Assembly: GCA_963662675.2 (NCBI GenBank)
Contig: CAXXHP010000002.1
Coordinates: forward strand, 248,001-312,000
Source: G963662675 sp963662675
GTDB lineage: Bacteria > Bacteroidota > Bacteroidia > Bacteroidales > Prolixibacteraceae
Direction: 5' to 3'
Length of the DNA: 64,000 nt
The notes beneath the pieces were generated by a model. The model searched no databases. It was not told the DNA's origin and worked only from the letters and a program-made list of their open reading frames with translations. A program made the translations under genes and the position numbers. How positions within the stretch are numbered: position 1 is the stretch's first letter; each line of letters opens with the position of its first letter. This document shows positions 17,937 through 26,835 of this stretch, in pieces.

Positions 17937-18395
17937 TTATAGTTTAATAGTATTAAAATCAATTACTTTTGGGTTTTGAGCCCCTTGTTTGTGCTCAGAT
18001 CCAACATACACTTTCATGTTACCATAAATAGAACGTCCCAGACGACTTTTAGGTAACATACCTTTTACTGCTTTCTCAATTAGTCTTTCTGGATATTTTT
18101 TCATAATATCTGTCGGAGTTTGAGAACGCTGACCACCGGGGTAGCCAGTGTGGCGAAGATAAATTTTGTCATTCATCTTGTTTCCTGTCAAACGCACTTT
18201 TTCAGCGTTTATAACAATCACATTGTCTCCACAATCTACATGAGGAGTAAAGTTAGGTTTGTGTTTTCCACGCAACATTTTGGCAATAACACTTGCCAAA
18301 CGCCCAAGAGGCACGTTTGCTGCGTCTACAAGAACCCACTCTTTATTTACCGTGGCGCTGTTAGCCGATACGGTTTTGTAAGATAAAGTATCCAC
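17937..18395 (-). CDS. rplM: 50S ribosomal protein L13
   Basis: 152 aa. Contains VDAANVPLGRLASVIAKMLRGKHKPNFTPH and KSRLGRSIYGNMKVY, hallmarks of L13. First gene of the block rplM-rpsI-rpsB-tsf. A 316-bp upstream region separates it from the divergently transcribed 3-methyladenine glycosylase gene. Confidence 0.97.
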   Translation of the reverse strand: MDTLSYKTVSANSATVNKEWVLVDAANVPLGRLASVIAKMLRGKHKPNFTPHVDCGDNVIVINAEKVRLTGNKMNDKIYLRHTGYPGGQRSQTPTDIMKKYPERLIEKAVKGMLPKSRLGRSIYGNMKVYVGSEHKQGAQNPKVIDFNTIKL

Positions 18396-18711
18396 TTGCT
18401 TTAAATTTTTTTAATTAAACACTAAAAGTTGCAAAAACTTACATTTCAATCTGTTATAGAATTTCAAGTTATTAACATCGGACATGTTAGTAACTGTACT
18501 ACTCTCAACATTATCAATAAATTATAAGAACTGCAAGTACGGACAATAATCGGGACTGCAAAAGTATTTGTTTTTTTCGAAATACCAAGCATTTATAAGT
18601 GGCAAAAAGAAAATAGCACAAAGATTTAGAAGAATTAAAGTCGGTAATATTTGAGGTTGATATTTGGGATATCTGCATCAATATCGAAGTTCAATTTTTT
18701 ATCTTCGTCAA
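18396..18711. other. Divergent intergenic region between rplM and the glycosylase gene
   Basis: About 316 bp, very AT-rich, with no credible ORF. It must carry the promoters of the ribosomal block (leftwards) and of the glycosylase gene (rightwards). A TATCTTCG sequence at about 18700, close to the TAnnTTTG consensus, precedes the glycosylase start by only a few bases. No strong hairpin was seen. Confidence 0.4.
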
Positions 18712-19242
18712 ATGGAAGAAAAAAATGTACGGCTTAAAGCTGATTTTTTTTGTCGGGATACAGTCATGGTTGCTTCCGAATTGGTGGGCAAGGTTCTTGT
18801 CCGGGCATTTTCTAAAGATGATATTCGATATTACCGAATTACAGAAACAGAGGCGTATTGTGGGAGGGAGGATCTTGCATGCCATGCGAGCAAAGGGAGA
18901 ACAAAGCGTACTGAAATAATGTTTTATCCTGGAGGACAGGTATACGTGTATTTGATTTATGGACAATACTGGCTACTTAATTTTGTGACAAGTAAGAGAG
19001 ATGATGCTTCAGCGGTTCTAATTCGTGGGCTAGAGGGTTTCAGTGGCCCGGGAAAAGTCGGGAACGAGCTCCAGCTTGATCGTTCTTTTTATGGCGAAAA
19101 TCTGGAAACATCTCAACGGATATGGGTTGAAAATGCTGTAGTAGTTTCTAATATATATACCACGACAAGAGTGGGGATTGATTATGCGGGAGAGCCTTGG
19201 GTGAGCAAAAAGTGGCGATTTTGTGCCAATTCAAATGACTAA
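18712..19242 (+). CDS. mpg: DNA-3-methyladenine glycosylase (AAG/MPG family)
   Basis: 176 aa from the ATG at 18712; an upstream in-frame TTG (18664) gives a 16-residue extension unlike the family. It has RITETEAYCGREDLACHAS (with the catalytic Glu of ETEAY), MFYPGGQVYVYLIYGQYWLLNFVT, and a GPGKVGNEL segment that matches the usual GPGKLTxAL. It removes alkylated purines from DNA in base excision repair. It is slightly shorter than the usual ~195-205 aa, with a compact C-terminus. Confidence 0.92.
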   Translation: MEEKNVRLKADFFCRDTVMVASELVGKVLVRAFSKDDIRYYRITETEAYCGREDLACHASKGRTKRTEIMFYPGGQVYVYLIYGQYWLLNFVTSKRDDASAVLIRGLEGFSGPGKVGNELQLDRSFYGENLETSQRIWVENAVVVSNIYTTTRVGIDYAGEPWVSKKWRFCANSND

Positions 19243-19359
19243 AACTTCAATATTAACACACTTATGGCTGCCATAAATAATCTTGAAGGAGAGAGGTTTC
19301 AATTAAGAATAATTAACTAATTACTTGAAAATGAAACCTGATTTTAATTAAAGCTTTAT

Positions 19360-19367
19360 TAACTTTG
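19360..19367 (+). promoter_or_regulatory. Probable -7 element of the S41 peptidase gene
   Basis: TAACTTTG fits TAnnTTTG and lies 25 bp upstream of the ATG at 19393. The -33 region has no clear TTTG. Confidence 0.4.
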
Positions 19368-19392
19368 TCGATTGTCTTTAATCGTATTGAAA

Positions 19393-21063
19393 ATGAAAAG
19401 GAAACAAAAAATAGGGATAGCATTAGGTGCTTTATTGAGTGTCTCATTATTAATGATGGGATTTGATCGCGATGAGAAACTTTTCCAGATCGATAAAAAT
19501 TTGGATATATACTACACTCTTATTCGGGAGTTAAACTTGTTTTATGTCGATGACATTAATTCTACTGATTTGGTTAAAACAAGTATTGATGATATGCTTT
19601 CTTCGCTAGATCCGTACACCAATTATATTCCGGAGTCAGACATTGAAGATTTCCGTTTTATGACCACGGGTGAATATGCAGGAATTGGAGCGATGATAAG
19701 TAAGCATGGAGATCATGTAATAATTGCTGAGCCATACGAAGGTTTTCCAGCACAAAAAGCTGGCTTAAAGGCTGGAGATGTTCTTCTTGAGGTTTCCGGA
19801 AAAGCAACCGAAAAAATGTCGACTGAGGATGTTAGTAATCTATTGAAAGGTCAAGCTAATCAAGCTGTAGACGTAAAAATTCAGCGTTTGGGCGAGAAGA
19901 AAGATATTGATATAGAAATCATCAGGGCGAATATACAAATCGATGCAGTTCGGTATTACGGCATGTTAGATGATAAGACAGGTTACATCCGCCTCGCAAG
20001 CTTTACGGAGAATTGTAGTGATGAAGTGAAGAAGGCATTTAATGAATTAAAAGAACAACAAGGAGCAGAATCTCTGGTTCTTGACTTACGATCAAATCCT
20101 GGTGGACTTTTAATTGAAGCAGTAAATATTGTCAATCTTTTCGTTCCTAAAGGGGAAGAGGTTGTTAGTACTCGTGGAAAGGTAGCGCAATGGGACAAAG
20201 TCTATAAGGCTACTCAAAACCCAATTGATACAATTATGCCAATTGCGGTGCTAGTCAATCGGAATTCAGCATCGGCATCAGAAATTGTGGCCGGAGCATT
20301 ACAGGATCTTGACCGGGCGGTAATTGTCGGATCACGTACCTTTGGAAAAGGATTGGTTCAAACTACCAGAGATCTGAGTTATAATACGAAATTGAAAGTA
20401 ACAACTGCTAAGTATTATATCCCAAGTGGAAGATGTATTCAGGCACTCGATTACTCGAACAGAAATGAGGATGGTAGTGTTGGTAGTGTTCCAGATTCAT
20501 TAATTTCAGAATTTACAACCAAGAAAGGGCGTAAGGTTTATGATGGGGGAGGCGTTGTTCCTGATATCAAGATTGACTTAGGCTATGTTAGTACTTTAAG
20601 CATGAACTTGGTAAATGACTTTATGATCTTTGATTTTGCTACGCAGTTTGCGGTGATGAACCAATCAATTCCTTCTCCTGAAGAATTTGAAATAACAGAT
20701 GAAATCTTTAATGATTTTAAATCCTATCTAAAAGAACACGAATTTACATACGATTCAGAAACTCAGGCTATGTTCAACGAACTGATTAAAATTGCCAAGG
20801 AGGAAAAGTATTATAATATTGCCCAAAGCGAATTTGACGGGCTAGAGGCTAAAATTGGTCATGAATTAGATAGAGATTTGGATCAATTTAAAGATGAAAT
20901 AAAAGAGATGTTGATGGATGAAATTGTTACCCGGTATTATTACCAAAAAGGAGCAATTCGTTCTGCTATTAAATCGGATAAAGGCGTTGATAAAGCGAAG
21001 GAGATTTTATCTACACCAAGTTCATTTACCTCGATATTTACACCCGGAAAGAAGATCTCATAA
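19393..21063 (+). CDS. S41 family C-terminal processing peptidase
   Basis: 556 aa from the ATG at 19393. An N-terminal membrane/signal segment is followed by a helical region, a PDZ domain at about 95-175 (GIGAMISKHGDHVIIAEPYEGFPAQKAGLKAGD), then the S41 core: LRSNPGG at 233-239, NSASASEIVAGAL starting at 291 with the nucleophile serine, and SRTFGKGLVQ with the general-base lysine at 319. A C-terminal helical domain follows. Homologues are periplasmic Ctp/Tsp proteases that trim or degrade envelope proteins. A terminator follows immediately. Confidence 0.92.
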   Translation: MKRKQKIGIALGALLSVSLLMMGFDRDEKLFQIDKNLDIYYTLIRELNLFYVDDINSTDLVKTSIDDMLSSLDPYTNYIPESDIEDFRFMTTGEYAGIGAMISKHGDHVIIAEPYEGFPAQKAGLKAGDVLLEVSGKATEKMSTEDVSNLLKGQANQAVDVKIQRLGEKKDIDIEIIRANIQIDAVRYYGMLDDKTGYIRLASFTENCSDEVKKAFNELKEQQGAESLVLDLRSNPGGLLIEAVNIVNLFVPKGEEVVSTRGKVAQWDKVYKATQNPIDTIMPIAVLVNRNSASASEIVAGALQDLDRAVIVGSRTFGKGLVQTTRDLSYNTKLKVTTAKYYIPSGRCIQALDYSNRNEDGSVGSVPDSLISEFTTKKGRKVYDGGGVVPDIKIDLGYVSTLSMNLVNDFMIFDFATQFAVMNQSIPSPEEFEITDEIFNDFKSYLKEHEFTYDSETQAMFNELIKIAKEEKYYNIAQSEFDGLEAKIGHELDRDLDQFKDEIKEMLMDEIVTRYYYQKGAIRSAIKSDKGVDKAKEILSTPSSFTSIFTPGKKIS

Positions 21064-21069
21064 AAATAA

Positions 21070-21101
21070 AAAACCCCGACCAATTTGGCCGGGGTTTTCT
21101 T
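21070..21101 (+). terminator. Intrinsic terminator between the S41 gene and the receiver-TM gene
   Basis: AACCCCG with CGGGGTT plus inner pairs, followed by TTTTCTTTC on the plus strand. A-rich flank on the other side makes it likely bidirectional for the two convergent genes. Confidence 0.8.
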
Positions 21102-21117
21102 TCAATATTTTTGTCAA

Positions 21118-21633
21118 TTAAATATCTCCAACTTTTAAGCCAAACTGTTGAGGATACATAATTGCGATAGTAATAATTGTGATAATGAAAAAAAGTAAAA
21201 CAATAAAAAACAAAATCACTCCAACCTTGAATCGTTTATGCGTAGACTCAAGATGTGAGACTGATTGAATTTTTTGGATTTTGCTTACCATTTTTTTCAG
21301 CGCCATCTGGTCTTTTACGATATAATCGTAAGCACCATATTTCATGGAATTAATGGCAATATCGATGTTGTCCTGTCCGGATAAGAAAAGAAATTCTACG
21401 TTGGGAGCTATTTTTTTGGATCTTTTCAGTACTTCAATCCCATTCATTCCTTCGAGTAAGTAGTCCTGAATAACAATGTCAGGTTGACGCTCCATTGCTT
21501 TTATTGCCTCTTCTCCACTCGTAAAAGATTCAACATTTGTGTATTTATTGGTTTTTAAGAAGCTGACGATCAATTTGTTGTATACTTGATTGTCTTCAAC
21601 TATATAAATCAATGGGTTTTTGTTGTAAAGCAT
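21118..21633 (-). CDS. Receiver-domain protein with a C-terminal membrane anchor
   Basis: 171 aa. Residues 6-120 are a CheY-like receiver with the acidic pair E13/D14, phosphoacceptor D57 (IVIQDYLLEG), S85 in the Thr/Ser position and K107 (YIVKD), so it should be phosphorylatable. Instead of an output domain, residues 136-160 form a single strongly hydrophobic helix (VGVILFFIVLLFFIITIITI) with a ~10-residue tail. No kinase is adjacent. The predicted product is a membrane-tethered receiver, which might act as a phosphate sink or recruit partners at the membrane. That role is inference. Confidence 0.82.
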   Translation of the reverse strand: MLYNKNPLIYIVEDNQVYNKLIVSFLKTNKYTNVESFTSGEEAIKAMERQPDIVIQDYLLEGMNGIEVLKRSKKIAPNVEFLFLSGQDNIDIAINSMKYGAYDYIVKDQMALKKMVSKIQKIQSVSHLESTHKRFKVGVILFFIVLLFFIITIITIAIMYPQQFGLKVGDI

Positions 21634-22201
21634 AATCCTGAATGTAAATTTATACTCAAATTATTCTGATGAATAAACTCATACAAAGTAACTAAAAATT
21701 GACCAATTTATTTTTCGTGGTACAAATTAATGAAATCATCAGATAATACAAGCTCTATTTTCATAAAAAATATTCATTAATCTTACTTAAACACTTTCCC
21801 CTTGGGCGAATTGGGAAAGTCCGACAACCAATTATATACTATATGTACCAGTTTAACATAGATTAATTTTGTGAATATTGGCCTTGTATTCTGCCCCTGC
21901 ATTAAACCCTTCTCCTTTTTTTTAATCTAAAGATCGACTTAAATATCTTCCCATAGATATTTTGAATAAATCATTGGTTTTAGATTTTGTGCCGGCTTAA
22001 TGCCGGCATTCTTTTTTTAACTCTCTTTTTATTCTACGTTATAAAACAGACATTTGATCCCTTTATCAGTCTTTGTTGCAAATTCTATTTTTGAATATCG
22101 TTTTTTATCTTTAATCAGATTTTCTTCATGAGAAGAGAGGCATATGAACAACGGGTTAAACTGTTTTTGGGCAAATTGCAGTGTAAAAAAAATATTTCAA
22201 C
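21634..22201. other. 568-bp intergenic region with a candidate small RNA
   Basis: No credible ORF. It carries a hairpin CTTTCCC/GGGAAAG at about 21794-21819, a TAATTTTG -7-like element at 21864-21871, and the candidate RNA described separately. The remaining ~180 bp before the sirtuin gene is featureless AT-rich DNA. Confidence 0.45.
21878..22018 (+). ncRNA. Candidate small non-coding RNA, about 140 nt
   Basis: A -7-like TAATTTTG (21864-21871) precedes a non-coding stretch containing the hairpin AAATATC/GATATTT and ending in a perfect terminator, TGCCGGC (21990-21996) and GCCGGCA (22002-22008), with CTTTTTTT behind it. A terminator with no gene before it on this strand is best explained by a short RNA. 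The -33 element is poor, so the promoter is only tentative. Confidence 0.4.
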
Positions 22202-22888
22202 ATGAAAAAAAGGTTGGTAGTCCTATCTGGAGCAGGCATGAGTCAGGAAAGTGGGTTGCGTACTTTTCGAGATATGGGTGGACTTTGGGAAGAATATGAA
22301 ATTACGGACGTGGCCACTCCCGAAGCATGGGTGCGAAATCCGGAATTGGTAAACACGTTTTATAACGACCGACGCAAACAACTTTTTGAATGTGATCCTA
22401 ATGGTGCCCATCAGGGATTAGCCGACCTTGAAGACGATTACAATGTACATATCATCACCCAGAATGTAGATGATCTGCATGAGCGTGCAGGTAGCAATAA
22501 GGTGCTTCATTTGCACGGAGAACTGAAGAAAGTACGTAGTACACGATATCCTAACCTGATTTATGAGCTGGATGGTTGGGAGTTGAAAATGGGTGATAAA
22601 TGCGAGAAAGGAAGTCAACTACGCCCACATATTGTGTGGTTTGGCGAAGAGGTTCCCGCGATGGTTGATGCGATATCGATTATAGAACAAGCCGATATTT
22701 TAGTTGTTGTTGGCACTTCTCTTAATGTATATCCTGCAGCAGGACTTGTAAATTATGCCCGCGAAGGAGTTCCGATTTATGTGATAGATCCAGAGCGGCC
22801 TCCTGTATATCTGGATGATGTTTTTTTTATTGAAGAGAAGGCAACATCGGGCGTTTCTAAACTTAAAGAATTCCTCACAAACTCATGA
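22202..22888 (+). CDS. cobB: Sirtuin, NAD-dependent protein deacylase (class III)
   Basis: 228 aa. It has the Rossmann GAGMSQESGLRTFRD motif, TQNVDDLHERAG and the catalytic histidine H105 in HLHGE, plus VVGTSLNVYPAAGL. Y54 and R57 in TFYNDRR match the tyrosine/arginine pair that lets class III sirtuins remove succinyl and malonyl groups. Of the four zinc-ligand cysteines of E. coli CobB only one cysteine (GDKCEKG) remains in that region, so the zinc site is probably lost. The next gene overlaps its stop codon (ATGA), coupling a barrel protein to it. Confidence 0.93.
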   Translation: MKKRLVVLSGAGMSQESGLRTFRDMGGLWEEYEITDVATPEAWVRNPELVNTFYNDRRKQLFECDPNGAHQGLADLEDDYNVHIITQNVDDLHERAGSNKVLHLHGELKKVRSTRYPNLIYELDGWELKMGDKCEKGSQLRPHIVWFGEEVPAMVDAISIIEQADILVVVGTSLNVYPAAGLVNYAREGVPIYVIDPERPPVYLDDVFFIEEKATSGVSKLKEFLTNS

Positions 22889-23499
22889 GACAACTTCTGC
22901 ATATTATTCTTTTCATGGTTACTGTACATAGCGTAAGTGCACAACGATTTGATGGCGGTATACTGGGCGGCTTAAATGCCTCGCAGGTTGAGGGCGATTT
23001 CTCTTCCGGATACCATAAGCCGGGAGTGGTATTGGGCGGGTTTGTACAAACCGATTTATCTAGGAAAGTATATGCAGGAATGGAAATTAAATATGCCCAA
23101 AAGGGGAGTCGTGAAAACCCGGATGAAAACGATGTTGAGCTGGAAAAATATATTATGCGCTTGGGGTATATGGAAGTTCCCGCATATTTGGGCTATCGTA
23201 CAAGCGAAAATGTTTCATTTTTTACAGGAATTTCGGCTGGCTACCTGATGCACAGTGGAGAGTGGGATAATTATGGCTTGTTTCAGGAAGAAGATCAGCG
23301 TCCATTTAATAATTTTGATTTTCAAGCATTGATAGGGGGAAGGCTTGCTTTAAATGATCGTTTAACTTTTGATCTGAGATTTGCATATTCTTTTTTTCCT
23401 ATTCGGGATTTGCCTGGAGATATTTATTGGTATTGGTGGGATGATCAGTATAACAATGTCATCAGCACATGTTTGTATTATAGATTTGGGAATAAATAA
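22885..23499 (+). CDS. Outer-membrane beta-barrel protein (porin family, PorT-like)
   Basis: 204 aa with a signal peptide (VTVHSVSAQR). The pattern GGILGGLNASQVEGDFSSGYHKPGVVLGGFVQTDLS, then KYAQKGSRENPD, YMEVPAYLGYRT and ISAGYL, is that of the outer-membrane protein beta-barrel/porin family (OMP_b-brl_2) common in Bacteroidota. Function is unknown. Translationally coupled to the sirtuin by a 4-bp overlap. Confidence 0.82.
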   Translation: MRQLLHIILFMVTVHSVSAQRFDGGILGGLNASQVEGDFSSGYHKPGVVLGGFVQTDLSRKVYAGMEIKYAQKGSRENPDENDVELEKYIMRLGYMEVPAYLGYRTSENVSFFTGISAGYLMHSGEWDNYGLFQEEDQRPFNNFDFQALIGGRLALNDRLTFDLRFAYSFFPIRDLPGDIYWYWWDDQYNNVISTCLYYRFGNK

Positions 23500-23520
23500 A
23501 TCAACGTTTCTACATTTACA

Positions 23521-23528
23521 TAATTTTG
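23521..23528 (+). promoter_or_regulatory. Probable -7 element upstream of the TonB receptor gene
   Basis: TAATTTTG fits TAnnTTTG, about 100 bp upstream of the receptor ATG at 23630. The -33 match is weak. It suggests that the receptor/DUF4249 pair has its own promoter. Confidence 0.35.
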
Positions 23529-23629
23529 TTCGAAATAAGTCGTTATTCGTTGTAACGTTTTTAAGATTAATTGAGTCATAGTACTTAAAGCCAAAAACAA
23601 AGAATATTAAACATTCAACCAATTAAACA

Positions 23630-25975
23630 ATGCTCAGAAAACTTCTTTTACTGACTGTATATCTAATTACAGTTGGTTCAATTTATGGGTCAGATGAAAC
23701 TCAAGGTGGAAGAAATATCATAAGCGGTCACATAAAAGATGCTGAGAACGGCGAAACACTTATCGGGGCAAGTTTGCTTGTAAAAGAAGATGGTGTGGGC
23801 GTTATTAGCAACAATTATGGGTTCTATTCTATTTCGCTGCGCCCCGGAACTTACACGCTTACCTATTCCTATATTGGTTATCAGGAAATTGAAAAGCGGA
23901 TCGATTTAAATGAAAATATGGTCATTGAGATTGAACTGTTGCCTGAAACGGAACAAATAGAAGAGGTTATTGTGTCTGCCGAAAAGAAAGATATAAATAT
24001 CACCCGTGTTGAGATGGGCGTAGAAAAGCTTCAGCCGGCTACAATAAAATCTATTCCTGCACTTATGGGTGAGGTTGATTTAATTAAGGCTATTCAGCTA
24101 CTACCAGGAGTACAATCAACGAGTGAGGGCAGTTCTGGCTTTAGTGTTCGGGGTGGAACCCCCGACCAGAATCTCATCCTTCTTGATGAGGCTACGGTTT
24201 ACAATGCCTCCCATCTAATGGGTTTCTTTTCCGTTTTTAATAACGATGCTGTCAACGATTTAAAACTTTATAAAGGTGATGTTCCTGCTCAATATGGTGG
24301 TCGTTTGTCGTCTTTGCTCGATGTGCGGATGAAAGATGGCAATTCAAAAAAATTCTCAGGAACAGGTGGCATTGGGAACATTTCGAGCCGATTAACGCTT
24401 GAAGGCCCCATTATTAAAGATCGGACAACCTTTTTGCTCTCGGCAAGAAGAACCTATATGGATCTGTTTTTGCTTCTTTCCAAAGATCCGGATGTCAAAA
24501 ATAGTAAGCTTTATTTCTACGATACCAATATGAAATTGAGCCATCGTTTAAACGAGAACAACCGTTTGTATTTGAGTGGCTACTTTGGCCGCGATGTTAT
24601 GAAAAGCCCCGATTTCAAGATGGGATTTGGGAATAAAACATTCACTGCTCGATGGAATCATATCTTCAGCCAAAAATTGTTTTTGAACCTCACAACTGTA
24701 TGGAGTCGTTATGATTATGAACTGGGGACATCTGAAGATCAGCCTGAATCTTGGGTTTGGGATTCTAATCTTGAAGACGTGGGACTAAAAGCCGATTTTA
24801 GTTATTTCATGAAACCTGAAAGTTCAATCCAATTTGGCGTGCAAAGCTTCTATCATCGTTTTAACCCCGGATCTGCCAGAGGTACTGGAGACCAAAGTAT
24901 TTTTACAGAATACACCATTAATGAGAATCACGCACTGGAACATGCCGCATATCTGTCTCATCAACTAAATATAGGCGAAAAGCTAGTCGTAAAATATGGT
25001 GTTCGGGCTTCCTGGTTTCAGAATATTGGTGATGCCACAGTTTATCAGTTTGATGAGGACTATCAGGTATCTGATTCAACTCAATATGCCAAGGGAGATG
25101 TGTACCAAAATTATTATGGGCTAGAACCACGTTTGGGGATCAACTATATGGTTTCTGACGATTTGTCTTTGAAATTTAATTATAACCGGTCTCGACAATA
25201 CATTCAGCAGGCATCAAATTCTACAGCTGGTAGTCCGCTGGATGTTTGGTTTGCAGCCAGCCCCAATGTAAAACCACAGATTGCCGACCAGTTTGCCCTT
25301 GGGATATTTAAAAATTTCAAAAACGACATGTATCAGGCATCCGTAGAGGCATATTATAAGGACATGGAAAATACGATTGACTTTGCCGATCATGCCGAAC
25401 TATTGCTCAACAAGCAAATGGAGGGTGAAATTAGAGTTGGATCATCAAAAGCGTATGGAGTAGAATTTTTACTTAAGAAGACTGAAGGGAAGCTGACCGG
25501 ATGGTTGGGTTATACTTTGTCGCATACAGAACGTACAATTTCGGGAATTAATGATGGGAAAACGTATGTTGCCCCATTTGATAAACCTCACGATATAAGC
25601 CTGGTGATGAATTATGAGGCCAGCAAGCGCGTGTCTGTGTCGGCAAACTGGATATACGCCACAGGGCAGCCCATTACCTTGCCGGTTCAGCGATATGAAA
25701 TTAATGGGGCTATTGTTCCGCTTTATTCTGAACGCAATGGTGCCCGATACGATGATTATCACCGCCTCGATTTTTCGGTGACATTAAAAGGACGCAACAG
25801 AAATAACAGTTCGTGGAACGGAGAGTGGGTTTTTTCTATATATAATGTGTACAACCGGAAAAATACATGGGCACTTAACTTTAAGCAAGACGATGAAAAC
25901 CCGGACGAAACCTACGCCGAAAAAACCTATTTGTTCCCAGTTATTCCGTCGGTTACTTACAACTTTAAATTTTAG
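23630..25975 (+). CDS. TonB-dependent receptor with carboxypeptidase-like regulatory domain
   Basis: 781 aa. Signal peptide, then a CarboxypepD_reg-like domain (ISGHIKDAENGETLIGASL to about residue 110), a plug domain with LLPGVQSTSEGSSGFSVRGG and QNLILLDEATVYNASHLMGFF, and a 22-strand barrel ending in SVTYNFKF. It imports a substrate across the outer membrane using TonB energy. The partner DUF4249 lipoprotein follows 5 bp later. This receptor/DUF4249 pair is a recurring Bacteroidota arrangement with unknown substrate. Confidence 0.92.
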   Translation: MLRKLLLLTVYLITVGSIYGSDETQGGRNIISGHIKDAENGETLIGASLLVKEDGVGVISNNYGFYSISLRPGTYTLTYSYIGYQEIEKRIDLNENMVIEIELLPETEQIEEVIVSAEKKDINITRVEMGVEKLQPATIKSIPALMGEVDLIKAIQLLPGVQSTSEGSSGFSVRGGTPDQNLILLDEATVYNASHLMGFFSVFNNDAVNDLKLYKGDVPAQYGGRLSSLLDVRMKDGNSKKFSGTGGIGNISSRLTLEGPIIKDRTTFLLSARRTYMDLFLLLSKDPDVKNSKLYFYDTNMKLSHRLNENNRLYLSGYFGRDVMKSPDFKMGFGNKTFTARWNHIFSQKLFLNLTTVWSRYDYELGTSEDQPESWVWDSNLEDVGLKADFSYFMKPESSIQFGVQSFYHRFNPGSARGTGDQSIFTEYTINENHALEHAAYLSHQLNIGEKLVVKYGVRASWFQNIGDATVYQFDEDYQVSDSTQYAKGDVYQNYYGLEPRLGINYMVSDDLSLKFNYNRSRQYIQQASNSTAGSPLDVWFAASPNVKPQIADQFALGIFKNFKNDMYQASVEAYYKDMENTIDFADHAELLLNKQMEGEIRVGSSKAYGVEFLLKKTEGKLTGWLGYTLSHTERTISGINDGKTYVAPFDKPHDISLVMNYEASKRVSVSANWIYATGQPITLPVQRYEINGAIVPLYSERNGARYDDYHRLDFSVTLKGRNRNNSSWNGEWVFSIYNVYNRKNTWALNFKQDDENPDETYAEKTYLFPVIPSVTYNFKF

Positions 25976-25980
25976 GAAAG

Positions 25981-26835
25981 ATGAAGGCATTAAAATATAT
26001 ACTGATCGTTATTATGGCACAAGCATTTTTTCCCGCTTGTACCGAAATTGTTGATTTTAATCTGGAGGAAGCGGGAGAGTCGAGGCTCGTGGTTTTTGGG
26101 GAGATTACAAATGAACCCAAAGCGCATGCTGTTTACCTTTCAAAATCAACACCATACTTTTACAACGAAGAAAGTCCTGCGGTGTTAGGGGCAATGGTAA
26201 CAATCAATGACGGTGAGGAAACCATTGAGCTAACAGAAGACCCTGCTGAGGCGGGAACATATCTAACTCCTGAAGATTATGCCGGTGTTCCCGGAAGAAC
26301 ATACCAGCTTTCCATTCAAAATGTGGATGTCGACAACAATGGAACAACTGAAACTTATTCGGCCGAAACAGTTATGAAGAATACCGTTTTGGTTGAAGGT
26401 GTTAACGTGACTTATAACAGCCGGTGGGAAGGTTGGGAAGTGCAACTCTTTGCCCATGAACCCGGGGAAACCACTGATTTTTATTTGTTTAAGGTTTATA
26501 AAAACGGCATCCTGTACACCGACACTATTAGCAATTACTGGACTACCGATGACAAATTTTTTAATGGAAGTGCCATAAATGGCGCCAGGGTGCAATACTT
26601 CGATGAAGAAAATGAAGAGGTTGTTAATCCGGGCGATGTGGTTACTCTTGAAATGGCTGGAATTACCGAAGGTTATTACGACTTTATAAATGGCCTTATT
26701 CAAGAAGTAAGCGATAAAGTACCCATTTTTAGTGGCCCCTCTGCTAATGTAAAAGGAAACATCAGTAACAACGCATTGGGTTATTTTGCCGTAATAAGCG
26801 TTTCGCGCGGATCATATACTTATCCGGGGGAATAG
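25981..26835 (+). CDS. DUF4249 lipoprotein, partner of the TonB receptor
   Basis: 284 aa. Lipoprotein signal ending FFPACTEIVDFNL (lipobox PAC). The following VFGEITNEPKAHAVYLSKSTPYFYNEESPAVLGAMVTINDG and the EDYAGVPGRTYQLSI segment are characteristic of DUF4249, a family almost always encoded beside a TonB-dependent receptor. It is likely a surface-exposed or periplasmic substrate-binding lipoprotein, by analogy with SusD-type partners; no sequence evidence identifies the ligand. Confidence 0.88.
   Translation: MKALKYILIVIMAQAFFPACTEIVDFNLEEAGESRLVVFGEITNEPKAHAVYLSKSTPYFYNEESPAVLGAMVTINDGEETIELTEDPAEAGTYLTPEDYAGVPGRTYQLSIQNVDVDNNGTTETYSAETVMKNTVLVEGVNVTYNSRWEGWEVQLFAHEPGETTDFYLFKVYKNGILYTDTISNYWTTDDKFFNGSAINGARVQYFDEENEEVVNPGDVVTLEMAGITEGYYDFINGLIQEVSDKVPIFSGPSANVKGNISNNALGYFAVISVSRGSYTYPGE

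Noticed and set aside
18664..18711. Upstream TTG start for the 3-methyladenine glycosylase
   Set aside because: Adds 16 residues with no family similarity, and ATG at 18712 starts just before the conserved region.
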